Below are positions 1-7,993 of a stretch of 32,448 bases of DNA, piece by piece (position 1 is the stretch's first letter; each line of letters starts with the position of its first letter). The notes under the pieces are model-generated. The model did not search any database and was not told the origin of the DNA. It saw nothing but the letters and a program-made list of their open reading frames with translations. The stretch covers positions 826,025 to 858,472 of the forward strand of contig NZ_JAKEVF010000002.1 of NCBI RefSeq assembly GCF_022398315.1, read 5' to 3'. This stretch comes from Shewanella sp. Isolate11. Its GTDB lineage: Bacteria > Pseudomonadota > Gammaproteobacteria > Enterobacterales > Shewanellaceae. The translations under genes were made by a program, and so were the position numbers.

Positions 1-3
1 AGC

Positions 4-213
4 ATGTATAGACACACTAGTAAGACTCAAAAAAATTATCGTAAATCATACAGTAAAGTAAATTCTGCTTCAGAACAATACGAACAAGGTGATGTATCTG
101 TGCAATGTATTCCTGAGCTTCGAAGAGTGATTGAAATTACAGATTACGATAATGTAGTGCCAACTACGCACACGTTAGAGTTATATAAAACTGGTAAGCC
201 CCCAATTCAATAG
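4..213 (+). CDS. Small hypothetical protein, possibly truncated
   Basis: This encodes 69 residues. It is rich in Lys, Tyr and Ser at the N-terminus and has a central segment (PELRRVIEITDYD) that looks like a beta strand followed by a turn. I see no signal peptide, membrane segment or catalytic motif. The ATG lies three bases from the window edge, so the ribosome binding site and any longer N-terminus cannot be judged. The protein stops soon after HTLELYKTGKPPIQ. This could be the early end of a longer protein, because the beta-strand-like segment is followed by very little. I do not recognise the family with confidence. The gene stands alone before a gene-poor, repeat-bearing stretch, which fits accessory DNA. 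Confidence 0.45.
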   Translation: MYRHTSKTQKNYRKSYSKVNSASEQYEQGDVSVQCIPELRRVIEITDYDNVVPTTHTLELYKTGKPPIQ

Positions 214-774
214 ACACTGTGCGTCAATACTAAAATTTGGCAAAAAAAGTTAAGAGTATTCGATTGACGGCGTGGCGTGAAACTCATTTTGGGGCAATCC
301 CAAGTTGGCTTTTGAATTAGCGACTCGCATCAGATGAAGTAAAATCGAAGAGATGAAATAACCCTGTGTAAACGCGGTTTTGGCCTGCGAAATCATGGAT
401 GATTTCGCAGAGCCCACATGGACGTGCTTGCGGCGTGCCAAAAGCGTGTTTGCACATTCGCTCACCGCAGGTGATAGATTGCCATGAAGGCACACTTTCA
501 AACACCCTTTCTAAAAAGTACTCAGCCAACCGCTACTCAGCAAATATCAAAAAATGCCAAACCTTCATTCCAAGGCTAACTCACTTTGGAGCATAAATGC
601 TTTAGCTTGTCCGCCCCATCCCCCTCTGACATTGCTCAAAAACGATCAAACTTTATTGGAATCGACAAACTATATTGTCTTCCGACAATTTCGACACATA
701 CACGAATTTTTATCACTAGCTGAGTTGAGTAAACCAGCTTCAACATCTACTGCAATCGCTTACTTAAATATCGT
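214..774. other. Gene-poor stretch with repeat DNA
   Basis: About 560 bases lack a convincing gene. Short open frames occur on both strands, but they overlap each other, lack ribosome binding sites and run through inverted-repeat DNA. The clearest structure is the nested inverted repeat at 366-455. A small perfect hairpin (TCACC GCA GGTGA) lies near 462-474. The rest, about 475-774, shows nothing I can name. Confidence 0.5.
366..455. repeat. Nested inverted repeat, dispersed-element-like
   Basis: Outer arms at 366-384 and 437-455 are inverted repeats matching at 16 of 19 positions. Directly inside the left arm sits a perfect 12-bp inverted repeat at 385-396 and 399-410, separated by only GG (half-sequence CTGCGAAATCAT). 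The whole folds as a large hairpin with an inner perfect hairpin, like a MITE or REP-type element. From memory, similar sequence occurs between genes in Shewanella genomes and is sometimes mis-called as small hypothetical proteins. No second copy is present in this window, so its dispersed nature is inferred. Confidence 0.6.
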
Positions 775-1119
775 TTAATTCAGTCGTTTAAAGTAACTGG
801 ACTTTGCAATATCTAATACTTCCATGGTGATGCTATTAACGTTCTCAGCTAACTCATTGAGGTGTTGATACACGGTTTGCGTCAGCAGTTGTTTCTGCTC
901 CTCAGAGCGGCCGGGCATAATTTTAAAGGTGATATGAACAAAGCTGCCGTCAGTCAGTAATCCCACCTGATTGTGTTGACTTGGATAACTACGAGTTTTC
1001 ACCGCCGAAGGTTCAAACAATCCACAAGCGATAGCACCTTGATGTACGGCTTGAACCAAGTCACTCACATCCAGTTTGTCGGTCAAAGCTGCCGAGTATT
1101 CGATAATACAGTGAGGCAT
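775..1119 (-). CDS. 5-carboxymethyl-2-hydroxymuconate delta-isomerase family (CHMI)
   Basis: The product is 114 residues, close to the usual length of the small tautomerase-superfamily CHMI family (E. coli HpaF type). It begins MPHC, so removal of Met exposes the N-terminal proline that acts as the catalytic base in this superfamily. The segments FVHITFKIMPGRS (about 61-73) and the central KTRSYP match the family's core strand and arginine region. In E. coli HpaF isomerises an intermediate of homoprotocatechuate breakdown. Here no other catabolic gene lies nearby, so the true substrate is unknown and a general tautomerase role is possible. AAGGA stands about ten bases before the ATG. The next gene upstream on the same strand is a VOC protein 34 bases away, and the two may be co-transcribed. 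Confidence 0.85.
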   Translation of the reverse strand: MPHCIIEYSAALTDKLDVSDLVQAVHQGAIACGLFEPSAVKTRSYPSQHNQVGLLTDGSFVHITFKIMPGRSEEQKQLLTQTVYQHLNELAENVNSITMEVLDIAKSSYFKRLN

Positions 1120-1153
1120 ACAAAAATATCCTTATTGTTATATCTGGTAACGT

Positions 1154-1516
1154 CTATTCCGACCACACGGCAAACTCATTGCCATTAGGGTCTTTAAAAT
1201 GAAAACGGCGGCCGCCAGGAAAACTAAAAATTGCTTTAGTGATCACGCCACCTGCGCGCTCAACATCCGCCATGGTTTGCTCAAGTTGCGACGAATAAAT
1301 CACAATCAATGGCGCACCATTTGCCAAATCAAAACCTTGCTCAGAATGAGTCTCACTGCAATAAAACCCACCCGTGATCCCTGCGTTAGTGAAGCAGGTA
1401 TAACTGTCACCGTAATCAACAAATTCCCAAGCAAAAACTTGGCTAAAAAAAGCTTTAGTTTGCTTAATTTCTTTAACGGGGATTTCAAGATAATTGATAG
1501 TTAAGTGCTTATTCAT
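1154..1516 (-). CDS. VOC (glyoxalase/bleomycin-resistance fold) protein
   Basis: The product is about 120 residues and forms a single VOC module pair. It opens with LEIPVKEIKQTKAFFSQVF and closes with FPGGRRFHFKDPNGNEFAVW, the usual metal-side glyoxalase ending with DPxGNxFAVW. I start it at the ATG giving MNKHLTINY because GGAG precedes that codon by a good distance. An upstream ATG in frame would add eleven residues but lacks such a site. Members bind divalent metal and act on small substrates such as methylglyoxal adducts, antibiotics or aromatic compounds. Nothing in the sequence fixes the substrate. It lies just upstream of the CHMI-type isomerase and may share its transcript. Confidence 0.85.
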   Translation of the reverse strand: MNKHLTINYLEIPVKEIKQTKAFFSQVFAWEFVDYGDSYTCFTNAGITGGFYCSETHSEQGFDLANGAPLIVIYSSQLEQTMADVERAGGVITKAIFSFPGGRRFHFKDPNGNEFAVWSE

Positions 1517-1576
1517 TCGCTTCTCCATTGCTGTAACGACAGCGACCATTAACCCAATGAAAACATCGTTAATTGA

Positions 1577-2281
1577 TTATGCAATCAACGCAGCAAATAG
1601 GCCAATTAAGCCACCAAATACACCGCCCCAAACCACCAGCCAGCCCAAATGTTTCTTAATCATCTGCTGTACTATCTCTTTAACTAATTGAGGCGTTAAC
1701 TCGGCAAGTCGTTGATGCACTATGCTCTCAACCTGACTTCGTAAGTCGGCCATCACATCAGGCTGTTCAATTTCTTGTTTGATTAACTCATAAAAGTCAT
1801 CGCTTTGCGTGATCTCAATTAACGAGCTTTTCATTTTTTGAATAAAGGGATCTTTCAATGGAGTAATGGCCTCACTGCCACCAAACATGGCTAGCATACC
1901 ACCAAACGAAGATTGCTCGACCGTAGTGACCAATGCGTTGAACGCTGGCGTCATATCGACATTTTCAATCACGGGTTGCAGATTAATATGCTTGGCGCCT
2001 TCTCCTTGGGCCGAAAGAAATTTATCAATGTTTTCTTCGGTAAAAAACTGCTCCATCATCAAATGCGCAATGCCCGCTTTGAACTCTTCAAAACGTGCAG
2101 GCACCACACCACTGCCATATAAACCGGGAACTTTTTCAAACAGCATGTGGATTGCCAGCCAGTTAGTCACTGCGCCAGACAGAGCGAATAAACCAATACT
2201 CAGAACTACAGGGGAAGCAAACAGGTAGCCAGCAAGCACCACTAAAGCGGCCAATAGATTCGTTACAACGCTTTTGTTCAA
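1577..2281 (-). CDS. DUF445 family inner-membrane protein
   Basis: A DUF445-type protein of about 234 residues. Two adjacent hydrophobic helices near the N-terminus (roughly residues 5-45) include the ending GAVTNWLAIHMLFEK, the family's signature pattern of a TNWxAxxMLF stretch. A long amphipathic helical middle carries FFTEENIDKFL and repeated EIxQ-type segments. A final glycine-rich hydrophobic helix (GWLVVWGGVFGGLIGLFAAL) closes the protein. The function of the family is unknown. It resembles YheB-like membrane proteins. I prefer the TTG start at 2281 (reading MNKSVVTN) because GGAG lies about seven bases upstream. In-frame ATGs at 2296 and 2347 have no clear ribosome site and would prepend a hydrophilic, cysteine-containing stretch atypical of the family. 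Confidence 0.8.
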   Translation of the reverse strand: MNKSVVTNLLAALVVLAGYLFASPVVLSIGLFALSGAVTNWLAIHMLFEKVPGLYGSGVVPARFEEFKAGIAHLMMEQFFTEENIDKFLSAQGEGAKHINLQPVIENVDMTPAFNALVTTVEQSSFGGMLAMFGGSEAITPLKDPFIQKMKSSLIEITQSDDFYELIKQEIEQPDVMADLRSQVESIVHQRLAELTPQLVKEIVQQMIKKHLGWLVVWGGVFGGLIGLFAALIA

Positions 2282-2390
2282 CTTATATCTCCACATCTTC
2301 AGATAACAAAACCGCGCTATCTTATCACATTGAAAATTGTCGCTCACAGCCTGATAAGCAAGAGACGTAAACTTTCAACGTTGAGCAGAG

Positions 2391-2774
2391 TTATTCCAGT
2401 AAAACAAAACCATGGTCTGATAAATCAGTACGGCGAACCGCAAGGACATTGGTTTCTTTTGCAAGCTGTTTTGCCTTTTCGATAAGACCTGTTGCAACTC
2501 CTTGCTTTCGCAGCGACTCGATAACGAAGATGTCATCGAAATACCAAATGGGTTTCAATAAAAGTGAAGAGTAAGAGGGGTAAAGTTGAATAAAACCCAC
2601 TATTTTTTGCTCAAAAATCGCAACCAAAATCACCGAGTCATTCTCGAGTAATCTCGATTGTATAAAGTCTTCACAAGCCGCAAGTTCAGCGGCTTGCCCT
2701 AAGCTTTGTCGGTATTGATTAAACAGCTCAGCCAAGCTTGATTGATCGTCTTCAATCGCAATTCGAATCAACAT
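2391..2774 (-). CDS. GNAT-family N-acetyltransferase, C-terminus shortened
   Basis: The product is 127 residues. It shows the GNAT layout: an N-terminal strand-helix (IRIAIEDDQSSLAELFNQY), the central strand VAIFEQKIVGFIQLYP, then FDDIFVIESLRKQGVATGLI, which holds the acetyl-CoA pyrophosphate loop (R89-K-Q-G-V-A94). The family normally continues with a strand, an N-x-x-A-x-x-L-Y-x-x-x-GF helix and a last strand. Here NVLAV is followed by RRTDLSDHGFVLLE and a stop, so the Asn/Tyr helix is missing. This looks like an internal deletion plus loss of the end, and acetyl transfer may be impaired. No other frame restores the missing part. AAGGA lies about seven bases before the ATG. The acceptor substrate is unknown. 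Confidence 0.8.
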   Translation of the reverse strand: MLIRIAIEDDQSSLAELFNQYRQSLGQAAELAACEDFIQSRLLENDSVILVAIFEQKIVGFIQLYPSYSSLLLKPIWYFDDIFVIESLRKQGVATGLIEKAKQLAKETNVLAVRRTDLSDHGFVLLE

Positions 2775-2924
2775 ATTCCATCCTTGAAATCAGTATTTTC
2801 ATGATTAATCGTCGCAATACCTATAGCGAAGAACGGCATAAACAATTTAGGAGATTGCTATCAATAAGAATAATGGCGCAGAAACTTCATCTTTGTCAAT
2901 GAGTTAAATTTCAACTTGCTAATA

Positions 2925-3923
2925 TTATCGGCGTGCACGATTACGCAGATCTTTATATTCAAAAGACAAAGTATGTACACGTTCAATTGGGTAACCATTT
3001 AAAAATGCCTGCTCACGGCTGTGATTAACCGCCATAGCATCACCGCAAAGAAACAGCTGCTGTTGTCGATCGAAACGATGGGCTTTAACTGCTTGAACGA
3101 AGGGATCGGCCATCACCACCCGACTACCTTTCATTACAGAAGGCTTATGGCCGGTAATACAAGCTTGGTAGGTAAACTGGCGATGAATTAAGTTCATTTT
3201 GAGCAATTGAGTATGCAGGTAGAGCTCACCTTCATCGCGACCACCAGCATACAGAAACACCTCGCCCTGATGGTTATTTTGCAGCGCATGAGCCACAATG
3301 CCGTAGGCCACACCCAATCCACTGCCAAAAGCCACCACAATCAAAGTTTGATCCTGATACTCAGCTTTATAGTAGCTATTACCTAAAGGCCCCTGAACTA
3401 AGATTTGCTCGCCCACCCCAGCATGATGATATAACCAGTCACTAAACTGACCGTTATATTTACGCTTAACATGAAATTCGACAATGTCGTCATTAGCAGC
3501 ATTGATTGGGCAGTAGCTTCGGGTCAAGCCATCGAAACGTCGCAAGTTTAGGTACTGTCCTTGCTCGTAAAATAACTTGTTCTCTAACTTTAATCCGATA
3601 CTAACCACGGTATCGCTAAGGATCTTTTTATGCTGGATCACTGCGCCGACAAACAGATCTTGGGGCAAGATTGATTTAAATTTTATGTCGGCAGTAGCCT
3701 GACATTGGCAAGCACAAACATAGTTACGTTGCTTTAGTCTTGGGGCTAAGCCACGTTGGGAGCCCAGCTTTATCTGCCCTTCGACCTGTTCGAGCAGACA
3801 GGTTTTGCATACCCCTTTTTTGCAAGAATAGTTTACCTGTTGGCCATGACGGATCAGCGCATCTAATACGGTTTCGGTAGGCTTAAATTCGACCTCTTGG
3901 CCATCGAGGTAAAATACTGTCAT
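2925..3923 (-). CDS. Ferredoxin-type 2Fe-2S / FAD / NAD(P) reductase
   Basis: A 332-residue fusion. Residues 1-80 form a plant-type 2Fe-2S ferredoxin domain with C34-x4-C39-x2-C42 and the fourth ligand in the C70/C72/C74 cluster. Next comes an FAD-binding barrel with GQY (122-124) and R135-S-Y-C138, where the usual RxYS serine is cysteine. The NAD(P) domain starts with AFGSGLGVAYG in place of the usual GGGTGI loop, and ends in the typical CGDAM motif. The layout matches the electron-supplying reductases of oxygenases and CDP-glucoseen reductase-like enzymes. No oxygenase subunit is adjacent, so the electron acceptor is unknown. The gene stands alone, divergent from the DUF748 gene. The altered FAD and nucleotide loops are worth noting but do not make it look broken. 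Confidence 0.85.
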   Translation of the reverse strand: MTVFYLDGQEVEFKPTETVLDALIRHGQQVNYSCKKGVCKTCLLEQVEGQIKLGSQRGLAPRLKQRNYVCACQCQATADIKFKSILPQDLFVGAVIQHKKILSDTVVSIGLKLENKLFYEQGQYLNLRRFDGLTRSYCPINAANDDIVEFHVKRKYNGQFSDWLYHHAGVGEQILVQGPLGNSYYKAEYQDQTLIVVAFGSGLGVAYGIVAHALQNNHQGEVFLYAGGRDEGELYLHTQLLKMNLIHRQFTYQACITGHKPSVMKGSRVVMADPFVQAVKAHRFDRQQQLFLCGDAMAVNHSREQAFLNGYPIERVHTLSFEYKDLRNRARR

Positions 3924-3969
3924 ATCAATCTGTTTTTCCGTCTAATTTTGAAAATTTCTATTTTAACCA

Positions 3970-3998
3970 TTCAATATCGATTGTAATCGGACTAGAAT
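3970..3998 (+). promoter_or_regulatory. Possible promoter of the DUF748 gene with small palindrome
   Basis: A TTCAAT / 17 bp / TAGAAT pair faces the DUF748 gene in the 175-bp divergent gap. Its -10 is good and its -35 poor. Within the spacer lies a perfect short inverted repeat CGATT GT AATCG (3978-3989) that could be an operator. Both are weak, sequence-only suggestions. Confidence 0.35.
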
Positions 3999-4098
3999 CA
4001 TAATTGGCTGGCGTGTTGTACATTTTTCCAGTGTATTTTTTCAGGCTCTAGCCACTAATTCTAGTTCACAGTCCATATTTCTTTTTTAAAAGGTGATT

Positions 4099-7000
4099 AT
4101 GTCTTCCGTCCCATCAGTGTTTGCACGTTTAAGACAAAAATACAAACAACTTCCAAAATATCAACGCTATAGTGGAATTTTATTATCTTTATATCTAGTA
4201 TGGACTCTGATCTTAGGTTTGCTTGTTCCTTACATTATCGTTCAACAAGCACCGAAACAACTCTCCAATTTATTAAATCGTCCTGTCGTATTAAATGATG
4301 TCAGCATTAACCCTTTTACCTTAGCGATACAGCTTGACCATTTCGGCATTGCTGAACAAGACAACAGCCCCTTTGTGGGCTTTAAGCAAGTCAGCCTTCA
4401 ATACCAATTTTGGCACTCCATTTTTAATTGGGGCTTTAGCTTTAGCGATATCAACATTGTCGAGCCATATGCCAAAGTCCGACGCGTGATCAGCGACCAA
4501 CCATTGCAATTTAACTTCTCTGATATCTTGGCTACATTAGCGGCTAATGCGTCTCAAGAGCCCGAACCAGTAAAAGATAAACCCGCAGTGATCCCTCACT
4601 TTATGCTGGCTAATTTTGCTATTGTCGATGCTAATCTCAATCTTGCCGATGAGATCACCCGCAGCGAAGTGACTTATCCCAGAATCAATCTCAATATAAA
4701 ATATTTTGATTCCCACAATCCATTGGCGATAGACAAGCGTAATCCCACATCGGCGCAAGCGAGTACAGCTGTCGCGAATAACACCGAAACAACGAATGAT
4801 ACCAACCGTTACGATATTGAATTTCATGGTAAACACGGTGGTACTGTGGCGCTAAAAGGCCAAGTGCAATTATTACCTTTTGAAGTACAAGGTGATATTG
4901 CACTAAGCAATATCGATTTACCCCAGTTCTGGGGCTTTGTTGCCGAAGATTTCAATGTGGTACTGACTCAAGGCTTGGTCGATTTCTCGACTCGTTATCG
5001 CGTAGCTATCGATGACAAAAATTTGCTTGCAAGCACCAGTAACGGCCAATTCGCCTTTAAACAAATCAGTGTTGAACATCTACAGCAGCCCGTATTACAA
5101 CTAGATCAGTTTGCCCTAAGCGATATTGATTTTAATTTAACCGAAAAACAGCTAGTTATCGGCAGTCTCGACTCTGAAAAGTTACGCCTTAATGCCAATG
5201 TCGATAAACAAGGGGTCGACCTAGTTAAATTATTTGCCCCTAAGTCGATGCAAGCAGCGCAAGTCAGTACAGAAACTCAAGCTGACGACGTTAACCAAAC
5301 CGCAGCGACAACAGAGACGGCTTCTGCCCCTAATACCGAAAGTAACGCCGCAGCGAATACCCAATCTCATGCCGAAAATGACTGGAGCGCGGTACTGGGT
5401 GGAATTAACTTAAATGATTATCAACTGGCTTTAAGCGAACAACTTGTTAATGGTAAAAACCAATGGATTATTAGCAATATCGCCCTCTCCACCGGCAGTG
5501 TCGATGCCGCATTATCTAAGCCAATTGAATACCAACTTAGTCTCAATATTAATCAACAAGGCAGTTTTAGCAGCCAGGGACAAGTGGATGCCAAAGCCCA
5601 GCAAGTACAAGCTCATGTTGAACTCGACAAACTGGATTTAGCTCAATTCCAGCCTTACCTGGCTCCTTATCTCAACATCAAACTTGAGAAAGGCTTATTC
5701 AGCACCCAAGGCGAACTGAGTGCCAACGCTCAAGCTGAGGCTAACTATCTGGGCGCGATGCAAGTCGATGATCTGTTAATCAAAGATGAGCTTCATAAAG
5801 AGACGCTGGTCAAATGGCAAAACTTCGATATCAATACGTTAGAGTTTGATAAAACCGCCAATAAACTCGCCATCGACCAAGTGACTTTGACTCAACCCTA
5901 TGGCCGTATTTTAATCGCCGCAGACAGAACCACTAACTTCCAAGAGTTAGTCAAAACGCCGGCACCGTCTACAGAAACTAAGACGACTGAAGCGCAAATC
6001 AATGCGGAACCTCCTACCAATAAGCAAATGCAGGAAGCTCAGGCGGAACAAGCAGCTATGGCATTGTCCATCAATAAAGTGATTATCAAAGACGGTGCAA
6101 CCTTCTTTGCCGATAACTCGCTGACACCTAATTTCGCCAGTGGGATAGAACAACTTGAAGGCACGATTTCTCACCTATCTTCTAGTAGCGACAAAGCCGC
6201 TAAAGTCGATATTAAAGGTAAAATTGACCGTTATGCTCCTGTGACCGTAAAAGGCGAAGTGAACCCACTATTGCCCGAGCCTTATTTAGACTTAGCCGTA
6301 AGCTTTAAACATGTTGAGCTGACTTCAGTAAACCCCTACTCGGGTACTTATGCCGGTTACTACATCGACAAAGGTTTAATGTCATTAGATCTCACCTACC
6401 AACTTGAAAACAATCAACTGGTCGGCGATAACCACTTAGTTATCGATCAATTAGCATTAGGTAAGCAAAGTGAAAGCAGCCTTGCCACCTCTTTGCCTGT
6501 GACGCTGGCCATTGCGCTGCTGCAAGATAGAAATGGCGTTATCGACCTGGGAGTACAAGTTTCTGGCGACTTAAATGAACCCGACTTTAGTTTCGGCAGT
6601 ATCATACTAACCGCCTTTACTAACGTGATCACCAAAGCGGTAACCGCGCCATTTAGCTTAATTGCAGGCCTATTGGGCTCTGATGATGAACTGGATAAAG
6701 TGGCCTTTAACCCAGGAAGTCCAATACTCAGTGACGATAGTCAATCACTGCTAGATAAGTTAGCTAAAGGTTTAATCGACAGACCTAAACTCAGCATCAG
6801 TGCTCGCGGAGCCGTCAGCCTTGTTGAAGATAGCCAGGCACTCAAGACTAGCCTACTACTACAAAAGTTAGCCAGCACGGCAAAAGTCGATATACCAACC
6901 GATCTAACGCCAAGTACATACCCAACATCTGGCCCGCTATCCGATGCGCTAAAGCAGCTATATGATGCTGAGCTAAAACAATCGGCCAATGAGATAAAGG

Positions 7001-7266
7001 CTCAGATAACCAGCCAGCAAGAACAGCCCTTGGGTGATGAGGAACTTCAAAACCGCTGGCATATCGCAATGTACAATATGTTATTAAACCAGCAAGCTAT
7101 TGCAGATTCAGCCTTAGGAGCTCTGGCTCAGCAACGCGCGGTGGCGGTGAAAAGTTATCTGATTGAACACGCACAAATTAGCCCCGATAGAGTATTCGTA
7201 CTCGACAGCCAAGCCGAACTCAATACCAGTGGCAGTCAAGCACTATTAACCTTGAGTGCAGATTAA
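4099..7266 (+). CDS. AsmA-like DUF748 envelope protein
   Basis: A 1055-residue protein with one N-terminal membrane helix (about 27-49), so it is anchored in the inner membrane with a large periplasmic part. The repeated beta-rich units (for example LNRPVVLNDVSINPFTLAIQL, about 60-80, and later DLAVSFKHVELTSVNPYSGTYAG) match DUF748 proteins of the AsmA/TamB-like superfamily, thought to influence outer-membrane lipid traffic. Two low-complexity linkers rich in Thr, Ala, Asn, Glu and Gln (about 385-430 and 620-655) break the repeats. The C-terminus (QQRAVAVKSYLIEHAQISPDRVFVL) resembles the end of an OmpA-like motif, as in other family members. The ATG at 4099 has AAGG five to six bases upstream. 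An in-frame GTG six bases earlier overlaps that site and is less likely. The gene appears monocistronic, with a hairpin 20 bases after its stop. Confidence 0.85.
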   Translation: MSSVPSVFARLRQKYKQLPKYQRYSGILLSLYLVWTLILGLLVPYIIVQQAPKQLSNLLNRPVVLNDVSINPFTLAIQLDHFGIAEQDNSPFVGFKQVSLQYQFWHSIFNWGFSFSDINIVEPYAKVRRVISDQPLQFNFSDILATLAANASQEPEPVKDKPAVIPHFMLANFAIVDANLNLADEITRSEVTYPRINLNIKYFDSHNPLAIDKRNPTSAQASTAVANNTETTNDTNRYDIEFHGKHGGTVALKGQVQLLPFEVQGDIALSNIDLPQFWGFVAEDFNVVLTQGLVDFSTRYRVAIDDKNLLASTSNGQFAFKQISVEHLQQPVLQLDQFALSDIDFNLTEKQLVIGSLDSEKLRLNANVDKQGVDLVKLFAPKSMQAAQVSTETQADDVNQTAATTETASAPNTESNAAANTQSHAENDWSAVLGGINLNDYQLALSEQLVNGKNQWIISNIALSTGSVDAALSKPIEYQLSLNINQQGSFSSQGQVDAKAQQVQAHVELDKLDLAQFQPYLAPYLNIKLEKGLFSTQGELSANAQAEANYLGAMQVDDLLIKDELHKETLVKWQNFDINTLEFDKTANKLAIDQVTLTQPYGRILIAADRTTNFQELVKTPAPSTETKTTEAQINAEPPTNKQMQEAQAEQAAMALSINKVIIKDGATFFADNSLTPNFASGIEQLEGTISHLSSSSDKAAKVDIKGKIDRYAPVTVKGEVNPLLPEPYLDLAVSFKHVELTSVNPYSGTYAGYYIDKGLMSLDLTYQLENNQLVGDNHLVIDQLALGKQSESSLATSLPVTLAIALLQDRNGVIDLGVQVSGDLNEPDFSFGSIILTAFTNVITKAVTAPFSLIAGLLGSDDELDKVAFNPGSPILSDDSQSLLDKLAKGLIDRPKLSISARGAVSLVEDSQALKTSLLLQKLASTAKVDIPTDLTPSTYPTSGPLSDALKQLYDAELKQSANEIKAQITSQQEQPLGDEELQNRWHIAMYNMLLNQQAIADSALGALAQQRAVAVKSYLIEHAQISPDRVFVLDSQAELNTSGSQALLTLSAD

Positions 7267-7287
7267 CCTACTGTATTTAGCATCCCA

Positions 7288-7316
7288 CAAGAGAGCGAGT
7301 CTTACTCGCTCTCTTG
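7288..7316 (+). terminator. Terminator after the DUF748 gene
   Basis: A perfect 12-bp stem (CAAGAGAGCGAG / CTCGCTCTCTTG) with a five-base loop begins 22 bases after the stop. The following bases are A/T-rich but not a clean T run. Confidence 0.6.
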
Positions 7317-7402
7317 ATTAATATCTGCCGTGATTGCAGCTAATTTATACTTGTCTTACTCTGTCGGCTTGCTTTCTCAAAAGTCGCATGCCAATTCAAG
7401 GT

Positions 7403-7430
7403 TTGATCCAAATCACACTTAGGTTAGAAT
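7403..7430 (+). promoter_or_regulatory. Sigma70-like promoter of the glutaredoxin-like gene
   Basis: TTGATC and TAGAAT are spaced by 16 bp, about 33 bp before the start codon. The -10 sits in a 14-base string (TTAGGTTAGAATCC) that recurs exactly before the DUF2986 gene at 10981-10994. Confidence 0.5.
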
Positions 7431-7462
7431 CCAGACCATCAAACACAATGAGGAAGTTGTTC

Positions 7463-7819
7463 ATGTTTATTGTTCGTTGGTTACTTGGCCGTATTATTCT
7501 GTTACTTAACGCTATTTTCGCCCCTAAAAAACGTCAGCGTCCAGTCACCGAGCAGGTGAAGGTTGATGAGCAAACCCGCAGTCTGCAGCTTTATCAGTAT
7601 GCCGCTTGCCCATTCTGCGTTAAGGTGCGCCGCACCATGCGTCGCCAAGGCTTGAACATCAACTTAATCGATGCCAAACAAACCGAGCATCAACAAACTC
7701 TCGTAGAGCAAGGTGGCCGAGCCATGGTGCCGTGTTTGCGTATCGAAGAAGATGGCCAAGTGAAATGGATGTACGAATCTTCAGACATTATTAACTACTT
7801 GAATCAACGTTTCGCTTAA
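7463..7819 (+). CDS. Membrane-anchored glutaredoxin/GST N-terminal domain protein
   Basis: The product is 118 residues. A hydrophobic N-terminal helix (about 2-20) is followed by a basic PKKRQRP stretch, so the protein is probably anchored in the inner membrane with its domain in the cytoplasm. The rest is a glutaredoxin/GST N-terminal thioredoxin fold: strand LQLYQYAACPFC with the redox motif C49-P-F-C52, then MVPCLRI containing the cis-proline, and finally YESSDIINYLNQRF, typical of glutathione binding. It likely reduces disulfides or glutathione mixed disulfides. I chose the ATG at 7463 because AGGAAG lies six bases before it. Upstream in-frame starts would add residues encoded by the promoter region. 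It is a single gene with its own promoter-like sequence. Confidence 0.85.
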   Translation: MFIVRWLLGRIILLLNAIFAPKKRQRPVTEQVKVDEQTRSLQLYQYAACPFCVKVRRTMRRQGLNINLIDAKQTEHQQTLVEQGGRAMVPCLRIEEDGQVKWMYESSDIINYLNQRFA

Positions 7820-7881
7820 TCTCAAACGTCTTCTCACTTTGCATTCACTGTTGAGGGCGCCTTAGATAAAGGTGCTCTATC

Positions 7882-7915
7882 TCATCTATCGCTGTCCATC
7901 TACAGCGATAGATGA
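7882..7915. repeat. Perfect 14-bp hairpin without T run
   Basis: A perfect inverted repeat of 14 bp (7882-7895 and 7902-7915) with a six-base loop lies between the glutaredoxin-like gene and the lipoprotein gene. The stem is strong, but no T tract follows on either strand. It may act as a transcript-end stabiliser, a factor-dependent terminator or a repeat remnant. Confidence 0.6.
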
Positions 7916-7993
7916 TATCCCAAAGCATTTACGGTATGCTTAATCAATAACACTATTCCTGCTTATCCTCTTGCATACAAAGACAATAAAATC

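Noticed and set aside
223..268. CGTCAAT ... ATTGACG inverted repeat after the first gene as a terminator
   Set aside because: The arms are only seven bases with over 30 bases between them and no T run, so chance is likely.
250..529. Overlapping minus-strand open frames of 83 and 70 codons
   Set aside because: They run through the nested inverted repeat, overlap each other and lack ribosome sites. Such frames are typical artefacts of repeat DNA.
554..778. Plus-strand open frame of 74 codons
   Set aside because: It has no ribosome site and no recognisable protein features, and its end overlaps the CHMI gene's 3' end.
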